DNA of 64,000 nt from Nostoc sp. WHI (GTDB lineage: Bacteria; Cyanobacteriota; Cyanobacteriia; Cyanobacteriales; Nostocaceae), in contig NZ_WBKM01000109.1 of NCBI RefSeq assembly GCF_015714725.1, forward strand, positions 1 to 64,000, given 5' to 3'. This document shows, piece by piece, positions 55,895 to 64,000 of this stretch; positions within the stretch are counted from its first letter, which is position 1; the number at the start of each line of letters is the position of its first letter. The notes beneath the pieces were generated by a model that did not search any database, was not told where the DNA came from, and was given only the letters and a program-made list of their open reading frames with translations. Position numbers and translations under genes: made by a program.

Positions 55895-56594
55895 CAGTTT
55901 TCGCAGCTTTCCTAAAGCTTGATGCTTTTTGAGGGTAAGTTTAGCTGCGCCTCCAAGAAGTTGGTTAACAACACAAATTAACTATAGCGCTTCTGAATTG
56001 GTTGTAATACCAGGCTTTTGTAGAGTTAGTTAAGATATAGCGATTCTTAATTGTATAAAATACAGACCATTGGTAGGGGCACAGCATTGCTCATTGGTGT
56101 CAACTTAACATTGAAATAGTGGTTAAAAACCCTTGATTTTCTGTTAGCCCACGGAGGTGGGCTTTGTTTGTGTTCCTCGTTCCCAGTCTCTGACTGGGAA
56201 TGCCTATTTTTAGGCTCCGCCTTCCTGACTCGCGGCAGCAGCCCAATGATGTGCATTTCCAGCCTCTGGCTGGAAACGAGGTTTTAAAGCAGTTTTAGCT
56301 TACGGTGTATTGCATCCAAACGAGAACCGCTATAGTCGGTGCATTAGCCTACGGCGTAACACGCCACTACGAAAATGCAATTTGGCACAAAAGATATGTT
56401 CGCCTTGACAAATTATTGGGAACTATAGCACTTGAATGTGTAGTTAACAGTGTGCCTAGAGACTCATTCTATCTCTGTAGAGAACCAAAGAATGAGCAAT
56501 CAGTGCATAAAACTATAGAACCTAACCGTATGTATTTATATAGGTTCAAATACAACAGACTCAATCTAGTTTGAAATCATCAAGGTGAAAAATT
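55895..56594. other. 700-bp gene-free region
   Basis: It contains the 108-bp hairpin repeat (56175-56282). A plus frame of 89 codons (56305-56574) has biased, repeat-like content and no ribosome site; it is not accepted. Promoter for the Mo-nitrogenase C-terminus gene presumably lies near its 3' end (AAGGTGAAAAATT before the ATG). Confidence 0.6.
56175..56282. repeat. 108-bp dispersed double-hairpin repeat
   Basis: Outer arms CCTCGTTCCCAG and CTGGAAACGAGG; same architecture as 13890-13998 with inner TTCCCAGTCTCTGACTGGGAA and TTTCCAGCCTCTGGCTGGAAA hairpins. Confidence 0.8.
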
Positions 56595-56882
56595 ATGTCA
56601 AGCTTTGTTCAAGCCCGGTTACCCAAAGATTTACTGCACCCAGTCCGCGAGTGGTTGGAAACGATAGAAATTAATAACTCCAAATTGGCTCATTTCCTGT
56701 GCAAATCTATTCCTGCTCAGTGTCCCTTTGAGCGAGACATCACGCTGTTTGGTCGGAAACTATTGCACATTCCTCCGATGTGTAAATTAAATCCCTTATA
56801 CGAGGAAGTGGTTGGTTTGCGTTTTAGAGCGCTCTGTTATCTTGCCGATGAATGCGGTGAAGATGTTACAGCCTATTGCTAA
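56595..56882 (+). CDS. Mo-dependent nitrogenase C-terminus family protein
   Basis: A 95-residue protein of the cyanobacterial Mo-nitro_C family. PVREWLETIEI, LCKSIPAQCPFERDITLFGRKLLHIPPMCKLNP (in pieces) and LRFRALCYLADECGEDV are the family's conserved stretches. The name derives from homology to the C-terminal extension of some nitrogenase proteins; a role in nitrogen fixation is not established. Four cysteines are conserved. Confidence 0.9.
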   Translation: MSSFVQARLPKDLLHPVREWLETIEINNSKLAHFLCKSIPAQCPFERDITLFGRKLLHIPPMCKLNPLYEEVVGLRFRALCYLADECGEDVTAYC

Positions 56883-57073
56883 TAGCTCGTTGGATCGTTC
56901 TTTGATCAAGCGGTCATCGGTAATTGCAGACTTACAGTTGTTACTTACTCAGGTTTATACTAAGCTAACGTACACTTAATTAGATGTTTGGCTATTAAGT
57001 AGCTGACACCTCCTAAAGTGTTTACAGACCGTATTATTGCTTACCGTACCCTGCTGAAATCATTAACATCATC

Positions 57074-57754
57074 ATGACGCACATCTTACTGGTTGAAGAT
57101 GAAGTCAAATTGGCACGATTTATCGAATTGGAATTGAATTATGAAGGTTATCAAGTTAGCGTCGCCTACGATGGATTAACTGCAATCACCGCAGCGCGTG
57201 AGTTACATCTAGATTTAGTAATTTTAGACTGGGTGTTGCCAGGTTTGTCGGGGTTGGAAATTTGCCGCCGCCTGCGAAGTGCTGATGATAAAGTGCCGAT
57301 AATCTTATTAACCGTCAAAGATGAAGTAAGCGATCGCATTGCAGGCTTAGACGCTGGTGCTGATGATTACCTTGTTAAACCCTTCAGCGTTGATCAATTA
57401 TTAGCCAGAGTCCGCACCCACCTGCGAAAAAGCCATCAAGCAGACACGGCAGATGTTTTAGAATTTGAAGACCTAAGTTTAAATCGTCGCACGCGCCAAG
57501 TGTACCGAAATCAGCGCTTAATTGAGTTAACGACTAAGGAATTTGATTTACTAGAATATTTATTAGCCCATCCACGACAGGTAATTACATGCGATCGCAT
57601 TTTAGAGGAAGTATCGGGTTACGACTTCATGGGCGACGCCAACATTATCGAAACCTACATTCATTACCTGCGTCTGAAACTTGAAGCCAATAACGAAAAG
57701 TGCCTCATTCAAACTGTGAGCGGTATTGGCTACACATTGCGTGATGGAATCTAG
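57074..57754 (+). CDS. OmpR/PhoB-family response regulator
   Basis: A 226-residue two-domain regulator: receiver with phospho-acceptor Asp52 (VILDWVLPGLSG) and YLVKPF, then a winged-helix DNA-binding domain (about 130-224; ELTTKEFDLLEYLL, NIIETYIHYLRLKLE, TVSGIGYTLRD). No histidine kinase is adjacent. It lies 142 bp before arsM on the same strand and could regulate the arsenosugar genes, but it may also be an independent orphan like RppA. Confidence 0.93.
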   Translation: MTHILLVEDEVKLARFIELELNYEGYQVSVAYDGLTAITAARELHLDLVILDWVLPGLSGLEICRRLRSADDKVPIILLTVKDEVSDRIAGLDAGADDYLVKPFSVDQLLARVRTHLRKSHQADTADVLEFEDLSLNRRTRQVYRNQRLIELTTKEFDLLEYLLAHPRQVITCDRILEEVSGYDFMGDANIIETYIHYLRLKLEANNEKCLIQTVSGIGYTLRDGI

Positions 57755-57896
57755 ATTAACGCAGATGCCCCAAACTCCCTTGTTTCACTAGGATTTGGGG
57801 TTTTTGCCCAGATTGGCAAAAACTCATCAAACTCAAGGTAAATTATACTAGGATGCATAAAGCTGTGATCATCCAAAATCCAAAATCTCAAATGGC

Positions 57897-58865
57897 ATGA
57901 CCTATTTAGAAACAGCAGCGCAATTTTACCGCGAAGTTGCCCAAACCCCGCAAGTTGGACTTTGTTGTGTGCAAAGTACACCCCTGCAACTACCAGGATT
58001 GAAAATTCCTTTGCTAATGCAGGAAATGAACTATGGTTGTGGCACCACTGTTCACCCCACCGAACTAGGAAACCAACCGACTGTGCTGTACGTCGGCGTT
58101 GGTGGCGGTTTAGAAGCGTTGCAATTCGCTTATTTTTCCCGCCATGCGGGTGCTGTAATCGCCGTTGAACCGGTTGAGGCCATGCGGGAAGCCGCCGCAC
58201 GTAACCTGGAAATTGCTACTCAAGAAAACCCCTGGTTCGACATCAGTTTTGTAGAAATCCGCGCAGGGGATGCTTTTAACTTACCTGTTGCTGATGCTAG
58301 CGTCGATATCGTGGCACAGAATTGCCTTTTCAACATCTTTGAACCAGAAGATTTAACTCGTGCTTTAAAAGAAGCCTATCGAGTATTAAAACCAGGTGGA
58401 CGCTTGCAGATGAGCGATCCAATTGCTACTAGTCAAATTCCAGCACATCTCCAACAAGATGAACGACTGAGAGCGATGTGTTTATCAGGCGCACTCACAT
58501 ATCAAGAGTACACCGAACGAATTACAAATGCTGGTTTTGGTCAAGTTGAAATTCGCGCCCGTCGTCCTTACCGTCTACTAGATTCCCAGACTTATAATTT
58601 AGAAGAAAACCTACTTTTAGAAAGTCTAGATTCTGTTTCCTTTAAAGTTGCTATTCCAGAAGATGGTGCTTGCATTTTCACTGGGAAAACAGCAATTTAT
58701 GCTGGATTGGAACCCTTCTTCGACGACTCAGCAGGCCATCTACTTCAGCGAGGTATTCCCGCAGCAGTATGTGATAAAACCGCTAGTAAACTTGCGACGA
58801 TAAAGCTAGCAGAAATAATTATTACCAATTCAACCTGGCACTATACTGGTGGTGGTTGCTGTTAA
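57897..58865 (+). CDS. arsM: Arsenosugar biosynthesis arsenite methyltransferase ArsM
   Basis: A 322-residue SAM methyltransferase. GVGGGLEAL is motif I, VDIVAQNCLFNIFEPEDL and EAYRVLKPGGRLQMSDPI follow. The arsenic-ligand cysteines expected for ArsM are present (NYGCG near residue 50, AQNCLFN, and MCLSGAL), along with an extra C-terminal region ending GGGCC. It methylates trivalent arsenic; with ArsS downstream it feeds arsenosugar synthesis. Confidence 0.9.
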   Translation: MTYLETAAQFYREVAQTPQVGLCCVQSTPLQLPGLKIPLLMQEMNYGCGTTVHPTELGNQPTVLYVGVGGGLEALQFAYFSRHAGAVIAVEPVEAMREAAARNLEIATQENPWFDISFVEIRAGDAFNLPVADASVDIVAQNCLFNIFEPEDLTRALKEAYRVLKPGGRLQMSDPIATSQIPAHLQQDERLRAMCLSGALTYQEYTERITNAGFGQVEIRARRPYRLLDSQTYNLEENLLLESLDSVSFKVAIPEDGACIFTGKTAIYAGLEPFFDDSAGHLLQRGIPAAVCDKTASKLATIKLAEIIITNSTWHYTGGGCC

Positions 58866-59195
58866 TTTATTAAGAAAGAATTCAGGTGTCAGAATTCAGA
58901 ACAATTCTGTGCGACTGGGGAATGAATGCACAATTTGAACATTTAACTAATTGCATTCTGAATTCTGACTTCTTCTCTATAAACCCCAAAATGTTGTTAA
59001 TTAATCTATTTATCGCTACACTTTTTTAGCATATTCCAATGGTGCGGAGGCTGAAAAAGCCCAATACGGTTCGATTAAGGTTTTTTGATGAAAATTTTAG
59101 ATCGGAAAGACGCGATAAATCGCCGTCTCTACGAAAGATTATTGCCAGGTTAAAAAAAATAATAAATTTGTGCCATCTTTAAGGATTAATAAATA
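58866..59195. other. 330-bp arsM-arsS spacer with repeats
   Basis: It carries GAATTCAG/CTGAATTC short repeats arranged as a loose inverted repeat (58882-58972) and the second 79-bp dispersed repeat. No gene is seen. The repeats may separate the transcription of arsM and arsS. Confidence 0.65.
59062..59140. repeat. 79-bp dispersed repeat (copy 2)
   Basis: Matches 47341-47419 with six differences; central palindrome GACGCGATAAATCGCCGTC. It lies 55 bp upstream of arsS. Confidence 0.9.
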
Positions 59196-60209
59196 ATGCA
59201 AATTCAATCAAAAAGTATACTAGATACATCTATCACAAAATTCCACCACAAGCTTAATTTTTCTTTAACAAAAAAGGGAATTACTGTTTTACAAATTAAT
59301 TTAGGTAAGCGTTGTAACCTTGCCTGCACACACTGTCATGTCGAAGCTAGTCCAAAACGTACAGAAGAGCTTTCGCCTGAAATTTGCGAACAATTAATTT
59401 CGCTAATCCACAAATTTCCCGAAATTCAAATTGTGGATTTGACTGGTGGCGCACCAGAAATGAATTATGGATTTAAGCCACTGGTAGAAGCAGCAAGAAT
59501 AACTGGTAAACAAGTGATTGTCCGGTCTAATTTGACCATTTATTTTGAAGATGGATTTGGTGATTTACCAGAATACTTTGCTAAACACCAAATAAGAATC
59601 GTGGCTTCTCTACCCTGCTACCTAGCAGATAATGTTGATAAAATGCGCGGTGCTGGTATTTTTGATAGTTCAGTTAAAGCTTTGCAATTGCTTAACCAAC
59701 TTGGCTATGGGAAAGAGCCAAATTTAATTTTGGATTTGGTATTTAACCCCCAGTTGCCCACAGGTGAAAAATTTTCTTTAGCTCCCGAACAGACTAACCT
59801 AGAACGAGATTACAAAATGTTCTTACAAGAACATTTTAATATTGTATTTAACAACCTCTTCACCATTACCAACCTACCAGTTGGTAGAACAAAAATGTAT
59901 TTAGAACGGAGAAAACTATACACCAGCTATTTGCAGTTTTTAGAATCGCATTTTAATCCCAGCACAGTTGAACATTTAATGTGTCGTGATGAACTTTCAA
60001 TTGACTATCTGGGCAATGTATACGATTGTGACTTTAACCAGATGATGAATCTACCTGCGAAAAATCGCAATGGTGAAAGCCTGACAGTTGCTAAATTGCT
60101 AGAAGCTGGCAGTTTAGACTTGATCAGTGAGATACAAACTGCTGCTTATTGCTATGGTTGTACTGCTGGGTGTGGTTCCAGTTGTGGTGGTGCTTTGCTT
60201 GAAAGTTAG
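59196..60209 (+). CDS. arsS: Arsenosugar biosynthesis radical SAM protein ArsS
   Basis: A 337-residue radical SAM enzyme: CxxxCxxC at residues 40-47 (CNLACTHC), DLTGGAPEMN as the GGE-type motif, and a C-terminal cysteine-rich segment (CYGCTAGCGSSCGG) as in ArsS and SPASM-like proteins. ArsS couples the deoxyadenosyl moiety to the arsenical made by ArsM. The arsM-arsS order is the known arsenosugar arrangement of cyanobacteria. Confidence 0.92.
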   Translation: MQIQSKSILDTSITKFHHKLNFSLTKKGITVLQINLGKRCNLACTHCHVEASPKRTEELSPEICEQLISLIHKFPEIQIVDLTGGAPEMNYGFKPLVEAARITGKQVIVRSNLTIYFEDGFGDLPEYFAKHQIRIVASLPCYLADNVDKMRGAGIFDSSVKALQLLNQLGYGKEPNLILDLVFNPQLPTGEKFSLAPEQTNLERDYKMFLQEHFNIVFNNLFTITNLPVGRTKMYLERRKLYTSYLQFLESHFNPSTVEHLMCRDELSIDYLGNVYDCDFNQMMNLPAKNRNGESLTVAKLLEAGSLDLISEIQTAAYCYGCTAGCGSSCGGALLES

Positions 60210-60372
60210 CTAAAGGATTAAAGTTAGAAGCGATTGGGAATTTTTGACTCACTGGATTTATATCTGAGAGTGCGATCGCTAAAAAAAGTCTGTTACCAAA
60301 ATTGTTACGTGTACTTTGTTATTGGGCAGTTACTTTATGATGATATTTAGTTAAGCTCCTCATACAACACCG

Positions 60373-60406
60373 AAAACCGTGAAACATAGTATTTCACGGT
60401 TTTTTC
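60373..60406 (+). terminator. Intrinsic terminator after arsS
   Basis: Hairpin AAAACCGTGAAA-CATAGTA-TTTCACGGTTTT followed by TTCC; located 164 bp beyond the arsS stop. Confidence 0.8.
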
Positions 60407-60501
60407 CTTTTCACGAACTTGTCTTTATACATTATGCTGTGAGATCAGATATGAGAGTGCGATCGCATCTTTCCACCCCTTTTAAAGAATTATTGCTCCA
60501 T

Positions 60502-62250
60502 TCAAAAGCGAATCTCAGCTTTATCCAATTTTTCCTGAAGTTTTTTTCTAACTGCATCAGTAAATTTTAGATCAGATGCCAGACTTTTTAAATTAACATA
60601 GCTTTTACGTTGTCTAAGGTTTATTAGCTTATCGATAGTTGTTTGTTTTACACCTGTACCCTTGAAAGCAACAATAAGTTTATCTTTGTCAGCCTTATTG
60701 ATATTAATAGCAGTAGGTGATGATGTTGATGATGTTGATGATGATGATGTTGATGATGTTGAGTCTGGCGTTGGTGCTGATGTCTGTTTTGGAGATACTT
60801 TTTCAGATTCAATAAATTGAATATTTTTAAGCTCTAACTTTCGGTGTAACAAAGATGGGCATGAAGGAGCAATCATAAAAGCTAGCTCAGGTGGGTTTGT
60901 GTCTGGCTTGAAATTAACATCACTTAACCATTTTTCAAACGTCTGCAAGTGTCCGCTCAAAAGCTCATAGTTTTTTGCTTCACCAAAAGCTCTAGCTACA
61001 CTTGTACCGTTATGCAACAATTCCACGTAGCAGTCAAATGCATGACCTGATAGCACAGTTGTAGTTGAAACTGCCGATAATGTATATGCAGATTTACTCA
61101 AATAACTTGCCCACTTTGTTCTACACTGCGCTTCCACTAACTCGCGGGCATTGCCTTCAAATAGCTGTTCAGGTGCTTCCTTAAAATATTTTTCATGTAT
61201 TTCAAGCAATGCAGAACCATATTCTTGGCAGAATTCCCTCAATGTATTAGCAGGGTTTAATCTTATATCTTGGATTTCTTGCCATGCTTGATTAAAATCT
61301 TTATATCCTTCGTAAGCTCCTTTAATACGTTCTGCAATTTTTGCTTTAATCAGATCGAATTCATTGCTATAACCTTTATTTAAATTGATAACTAAATCTC
61401 CTACCAGACTCTCAATTACAGAATCTTCGGCAATGAAACTTCCTACACTACCTGATGTTCCAACCAAATATATTAATAGGCGAATCTTTGATTTAAATTG
61501 TTGAAACGCTCTTTTAATCAATTGCTTAAAAAGTAATCTGGTTTCTTTAATCTCATTATAAAATTTTTCTAAAACATCTAACTCATCTGTAAGATAAACA
61601 AAACTAAACCTTGGATCAATAGCTGATATTGAGGACACTACATCGAAGAAAAACTCTTCAAAACCATACACACCATTATTGATATATTGTTTAAATTTAT
61701 TACGAAATGGCATCAATTTATTCGTTGCTTTAAGTTGAGCAACTTCAGATTTATCTAAATAATCGCTTAGAATTCCTTCAGCTATATTTGTAACTGAGGG
61801 AGACAAATTTACATTGTGTAGTAACTGCCAGAATGTATCAGCTAGAATGTGGCAGTAAAGTTTGTCTATAAAGCTTTGACTGCTACCTCCCATCTGTATA
61901 TCAGAAAGTTGGAATTGAATGACTACAGAGTGATTCTCATAAGTAGGCTGGGTTTTTGTTAACTCGTGCAAATAAGTAAGTAAAGAAGTTTTTCCACTAC
62001 CAACTACGGCAGCAACAAATCTAAATGTAAAGTAACCATTATCAAATGTATGGCTCAGATCATCCTCAAGCAACTGAGTTATGTTAGATATCTGTCTGCC
62101 AGAGAGACTTTTAGCAGTAGACCCTTCACCATCTGAACCTGGAGGTCTGACAATCCTTTCAATCCTAATATCATCAATAAAACCAGCACCGGACTTTACT
62201 TGTTGAAGAAAATCTTTGATAAACCTTTTTTTTCCTGCATCTTCTGGCAT
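60502..62250 (-). CDS. ATPase with PD-(D/E)XK-like region and C-terminal helix-hairpin-helix
   Basis: A 582-residue protein I cannot assign to a named family. Walker A AVVGSGKTS (81-89), Walker B FVYLTDELD (217-225) and a GTSGS sensor (264-268) make an AAA/STAND-like ATPase. Residues about 400-430 read FDCYVELL...FGEAKNY, an Asp406...Glu424-x-Lys426 arrangement as in PD-(D/E)XK nucleases. A Ser/Thr linker of about 25 residues (488-513), encoded by a GATGTT microsatellite, joins a C-terminal ComEA-like helix-hairpin-helix (ININKADKDKLIV, 514-582), which binds DNA. It starts 3 bp after the winged-helix gene. Inference: a DNA-targeting defence or plasmid-restriction module. Confidence 0.72.
   Translation of the reverse strand: MPEDAGKKRFIKDFLQQVKSGAGFIDDIRIERIVRPPGSDGEGSTAKSLSGRQISNITQLLEDDLSHTFDNGYFTFRFVAAVVGSGKTSLLTYLHELTKTQPTYENHSVVIQFQLSDIQMGGSSQSFIDKLYCHILADTFWQLLHNVNLSPSVTNIAEGILSDYLDKSEVAQLKATNKLMPFRNKFKQYINNGVYGFEEFFFDVVSSISAIDPRFSFVYLTDELDVLEKFYNEIKETRLLFKQLIKRAFQQFKSKIRLLIYLVGTSGSVGSFIAEDSVIESLVGDLVINLNKGYSNEFDLIKAKIAERIKGAYEGYKDFNQAWQEIQDIRLNPANTLREFCQEYGSALLEIHEKYFKEAPEQLFEGNARELVEAQCRTKWASYLSKSAYTLSAVSTTTVLSGHAFDCYVELLHNGTSVARAFGEAKNYELLSGHLQTFEKWLSDVNFKPDTNPPELAFMIAPSCPSLLHRKLELKNIQFIESEKVSPKQTSAPTPDSTSSTSSSSTSSTSSPTAININKADKDKLIVAFKGTGVKQTTIDKLINLRQRKSYVNLKSLASDLKFTDAVRKKLQEKLDKAEIRF
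60718..60762. repeat. Triplet/hexamer microsatellite encoding the Ser/Thr linker
   Basis: An imperfect run of GAT and GTT triplets inside the ATPase gene; on the coding strand it reads as TCA/ACA-type codons for serine and threonine. Length changes would alter the linker between nuclease-like part and helix-hairpin-helix without shifting the frame. Confidence 0.85.
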
Positions 62251-62253
62251 ATA

Positions 62254-62832
62254 TTATTCTACCCATTGAATCAATTCTTCATTTTGCTCAATAACAGCAA
62301 AGATTTTGCCAGTTGATTTTAGTTTATTGAAATAATTATCTAAATTTGATTGAGAAATAGGATTCTTTTCACTAAACTTTTGACAAATATCTCGACTGCG
62401 AATAACAACAACGCCACGCAATTCTTGTTGCTTTCTTTCTGCAAAATATAGTTCTTTAAACTTTTCTACGAATGTATCAAAGTCCATGTCTTCTATAAGC
62501 ACAGAAGAAACATAGTCTTTCAACGATGTTAGTTTAAGGCAATGCAGAAGAGTGTTTAGAACTTTTTGCCCTTTTGAAGAGTCGAATTTGTAGTCTGTAA
62601 TTTGTAGATTTGCTACAAGCGCTTTCCTGCCCTCTTCTGTGACTGAAATCCGCCTTCTCTTGGGAGATTCTAGTAAATTTTCCTGGTATAGAGTGTTGTA
62701 TATATCATCAGCATTTTTTTTGAGTTCTTTAGACAAATGCTCTTTGACAGTACCTTGAGTGACCGTACCCTCATCTGAGTAGGCAACCGTGTAAAGCAAG
62801 TAAAGCATTTGCTCTATGGAGAGTTTAGTCAT
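62254..62832 (-). CDS. Winged-helix protein partnered with the ATPase
   Basis: A 192-residue protein. The N-terminal 70 residues look like a winged helix (LYLLYTVAYSDEGTVTQGTV, then RRRISVTEEGRKALVANL). The remainder is helical with VVVIRSRDICQKFSEKNP and a second wHTH-like C end (LDNYFNKLKSTGKIFAV). It is the first gene of the pair, ending 3 bp before the ATPase start. It may be a DNA-binding adaptor, transcription regulator or toxin-like partner; not recognised. Confidence 0.75.
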   Translation of the reverse strand: MTKLSIEQMLYLLYTVAYSDEGTVTQGTVKEHLSKELKKNADDIYNTLYQENLLESPKRRRISVTEEGRKALVANLQITDYKFDSSKGQKVLNTLLHCLKLTSLKDYVSSVLIEDMDFDTFVEKFKELYFAERKQQELRGVVVIRSRDICQKFSEKNPISQSNLDNYFNKLKSTGKIFAVIEQNEELIQWVE

Positions 62833-63168
62833 AAATTCCTCTTACTCTTAAACAATTTTACTTAGACTTCTTTGGTGAACGTTCTAGACACGTTAACAAA
62901 GTCACATATAATACTTAAATATAAACAGTATTTATTACATTGCGTCAGTTCACCGACGAGTGGGTACGCAGAATTCCTTAAATTATTAATCTTGCGGATA
63001 CAAATAACATTACCAAAAGTAATCGCCCCTTATCATAGTTTGTTAATGTAAAGCGCGATGTCTACGACAGGCTACGCCTACGCAGTTCTCTCTAAAACAT
63101 ATCTCTGTATCTCCCTCTTGCGCTAAAGTTGCAAATGAACGTGCATCTAAAGCCAGGAGGAAAGAGTT
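62833..63168. other. 336-bp divergent promoter region with a dispersed repeat
   Basis: It separates the winged-helix/ATPase pair from the quinone-oxidoreductase gene. It holds the 30-bp repeat at 63055-63084 and AT-rich promoter sequence; no gene. Confidence 0.6.
63055..63084. repeat. 30-bp short dispersed repeat (copy)
   Basis: GCGATGTCTACGACAGGCTA then CGCCTACGCA, one base different from 19167-19196. Confidence 0.85.
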
Positions 63169-64000
63169 GTGAAAGCAGTCCTAATGACAGCATCTGGCAG
63201 TCCCGAAGTTCTGCAAGTACAGGAAGTACCAAACCCTGCTGTTCCTGTAGGTAATACTGAACTTTTAGTGCGTTTGGTGGCGGCTGGTATTAACCCCATT
63301 GACACTAAACTTCGTAGCCGAGGAACTTTCTACCCCGATCGCCTGCCGACAATTTTAGGATGCGATGGTGCAGGTATCGTGGAAGCGGTAGGTGCTGGTG
63401 TTCAGCATTTTCGCTCAGGTGATGAAGTATATTTTTGCTATGGCGGCTTAGGCGCACACCAAGGTAATTATGCTGAATATACCGTTGTGGATGAGCAGTT
63501 TGTGGCACATAAACCTGCGTCTATCTCCTTTGCCGAAGCAGCAGCAGCCCCTTTAGCATTAATCACCGCTTGGGAAGCTTTATATGAACGGGGACGATTG
63601 GAACCTGGGGAACGGGTTTTGATTCATGCGGGTGCTGGTGGTGTCGGTCATGTAGCAATTCAATTGGCAAAGCTCAAAGGTGCTACTGTTTCCACCACAG
63701 TCAGTTCTGAGGAAAAAGCTAATTTCGTCAAAGAACTCGGTGCAGACCATGTAATTTTTTACAAACAAACAGACTTTGTGCAAGCGGTATTAGATTGGAC
63801 TAGCGGCGAAGGCGTAGACTTGGCTTTTGATACTGTAGGCGGCGAAACCTTTCACAAAACTTTTCCCGCAGTGCGAGTGTATGGTGATATTGTGACGATT
63901 CTCGAACCAGATGCTAATACTGTTTGGAAAACTGCTAGACAACGAAATCTCCGCATTAGCTTAGAATTAATGCTGACACCAGCGTTACTAGGATTGGAGG
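63169..64000 (+). CDS. NADPH:quinone oxidoreductase-like MDR protein, 3' end beyond the window
   Basis: The frame is open to the window end (277 residues seen). The start is GTG at 63169 because AGGAGG lies 9 bases upstream. Features of the zinc-free medium-chain dehydrogenase/quinone reductase group: LVAAGINPIDTKLR, LGCDGAGIVEAVG, and the nucleotide-binding HAGAGGVGHVAIQLAK. It reduces quinones or enones with NADPH and often responds to oxidative stress. No zinc-ligand cysteine set is visible. Confidence 0.9.
   Translation, partial: MKAVLMTASGSPEVLQVQEVPNPAVPVGNTELLVRLVAAGINPIDTKLRSRGTFYPDRLPTILGCDGAGIVEAVGAGVQHFRSGDEVYFCYGGLGAHQGNYAEYTVVDEQFVAHKPASISFAEAAAAPLALITAWEALYERGRLEPGERVLIHAGAGGVGHVAIQLAKLKGATVSTTVSSEEKANFVKELGADHVIFYKQTDFVQAVLDWTSGEGVDLAFDTVGGETFHKTFPAVRVYGDIVTILEPDANTVWKTARQRNLRISLELMLTPALLGLE

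Noticed and set aside
56305-56574. 89-codon plus frame
   Set aside because: Starts in a repeat fragment, no ribosome site, no recognisable domain.

Overview
The window looks like chromosomal DNA of a filamentous, probably heterocyst-forming cyanobacterium of the Nostoc/Anabaena group. The evidence is the abundance of HIP1 octamers (GCGATCGC), short heptamer repeats and small dispersed repeats typical of Nostocales, the cyanobacterial gltA and ndhA-I-G-E-nadK gene order, hopanoid genes, a PatA/CheY/CheW/MCP/CheA cluster of the type that controls motility, and a Mo-dependent nitrogenase C-terminus family protein. No rRNA, CRISPR array or complete insertion sequence was seen; there is one tRNA-Leu(UAG).

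Layout. 1-2.8 kb (minus): a small helical protein followed by a large P-loop/WD40 protein that runs off the window. The two share a glycine-rich motif at the C end of the first and the N end of the second, which fits an amyloid-signalled cell-death pair. 3.3-5.9 kb (plus): hopanoid genes hpnA and hpnH, separated by a 21-bp tandem array. 6.5-7.2 kb: a DsbA-like exported oxidoreductase. 7.5-10.3 kb: a NACHT-HEAT protein (bacterial NLR-like). 10.9-13.7 kb: a DUF2141 protein, a PG-binding/HEAT protein and a DMT transporter. 14-18.3 kb (minus): RecQ and a fatty-acyl-AMP ligase, then an HNH pseudogene, another 21/84-bp array and a DUF427 protein. 20-28.1 kb (minus): a five-gene chemotaxis-like operon. 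28.7-36.1 kb: two DUF29 proteins, tRNA-Leu, alanine racemase, an HNH protein, a DHH phosphoesterase, and an unusual nuclease-fold/antitoxin chimera overlapping a VapC-type PIN toxin. 36.3-42.4 kb (plus): SixA, citrate synthase, NDH-1 subunits A, I, G and E, and NAD kinase. 42.5-55.9 kb: a DUF3303 protein, an OlsB-like acyltransferase, a Cache-HAMP-PAS-GGDEF-EAL protein, two tandem GT39-like membrane glycosyltransferases, a cellulose-synthase-like protein, a DUF4079 protein, a small disordered protein, a GNAT and a methyltransferase. 56.6-60.2 kb (plus): a Mo-nitrogenase C-terminus protein, an OmpR-type regulator and the arsenosugar genes arsM and arsS. 60.5-62.8 kb (minus): an unrecognised two-gene module of a winged-helix protein plus an ATPase/PD-(D/E)XK-like/helix-hairpin-helix protein. 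From 63.2 kb: a partial quinone oxidoreductase.

Core metabolism (NDH-1, citrate synthase, Alr, NAD kinase) and envelope functions (hopanoids, glycosyltransferases, cellulose-synthase-like) are interspersed with at least four conflict/immunity-type loci: the Bell/STAND pair, the NACHT-HEAT protein, the antitoxin chimera/VapC and the ATPase-nuclease module. They are dispersed singly rather than grouped into one island. The intergenic spaces are rich in hairpin-forming dispersed repeats, MITE-like elements and 21-bp (seven-codon) arrays. All function assignments come from reading motifs by eye; no database search was possible.
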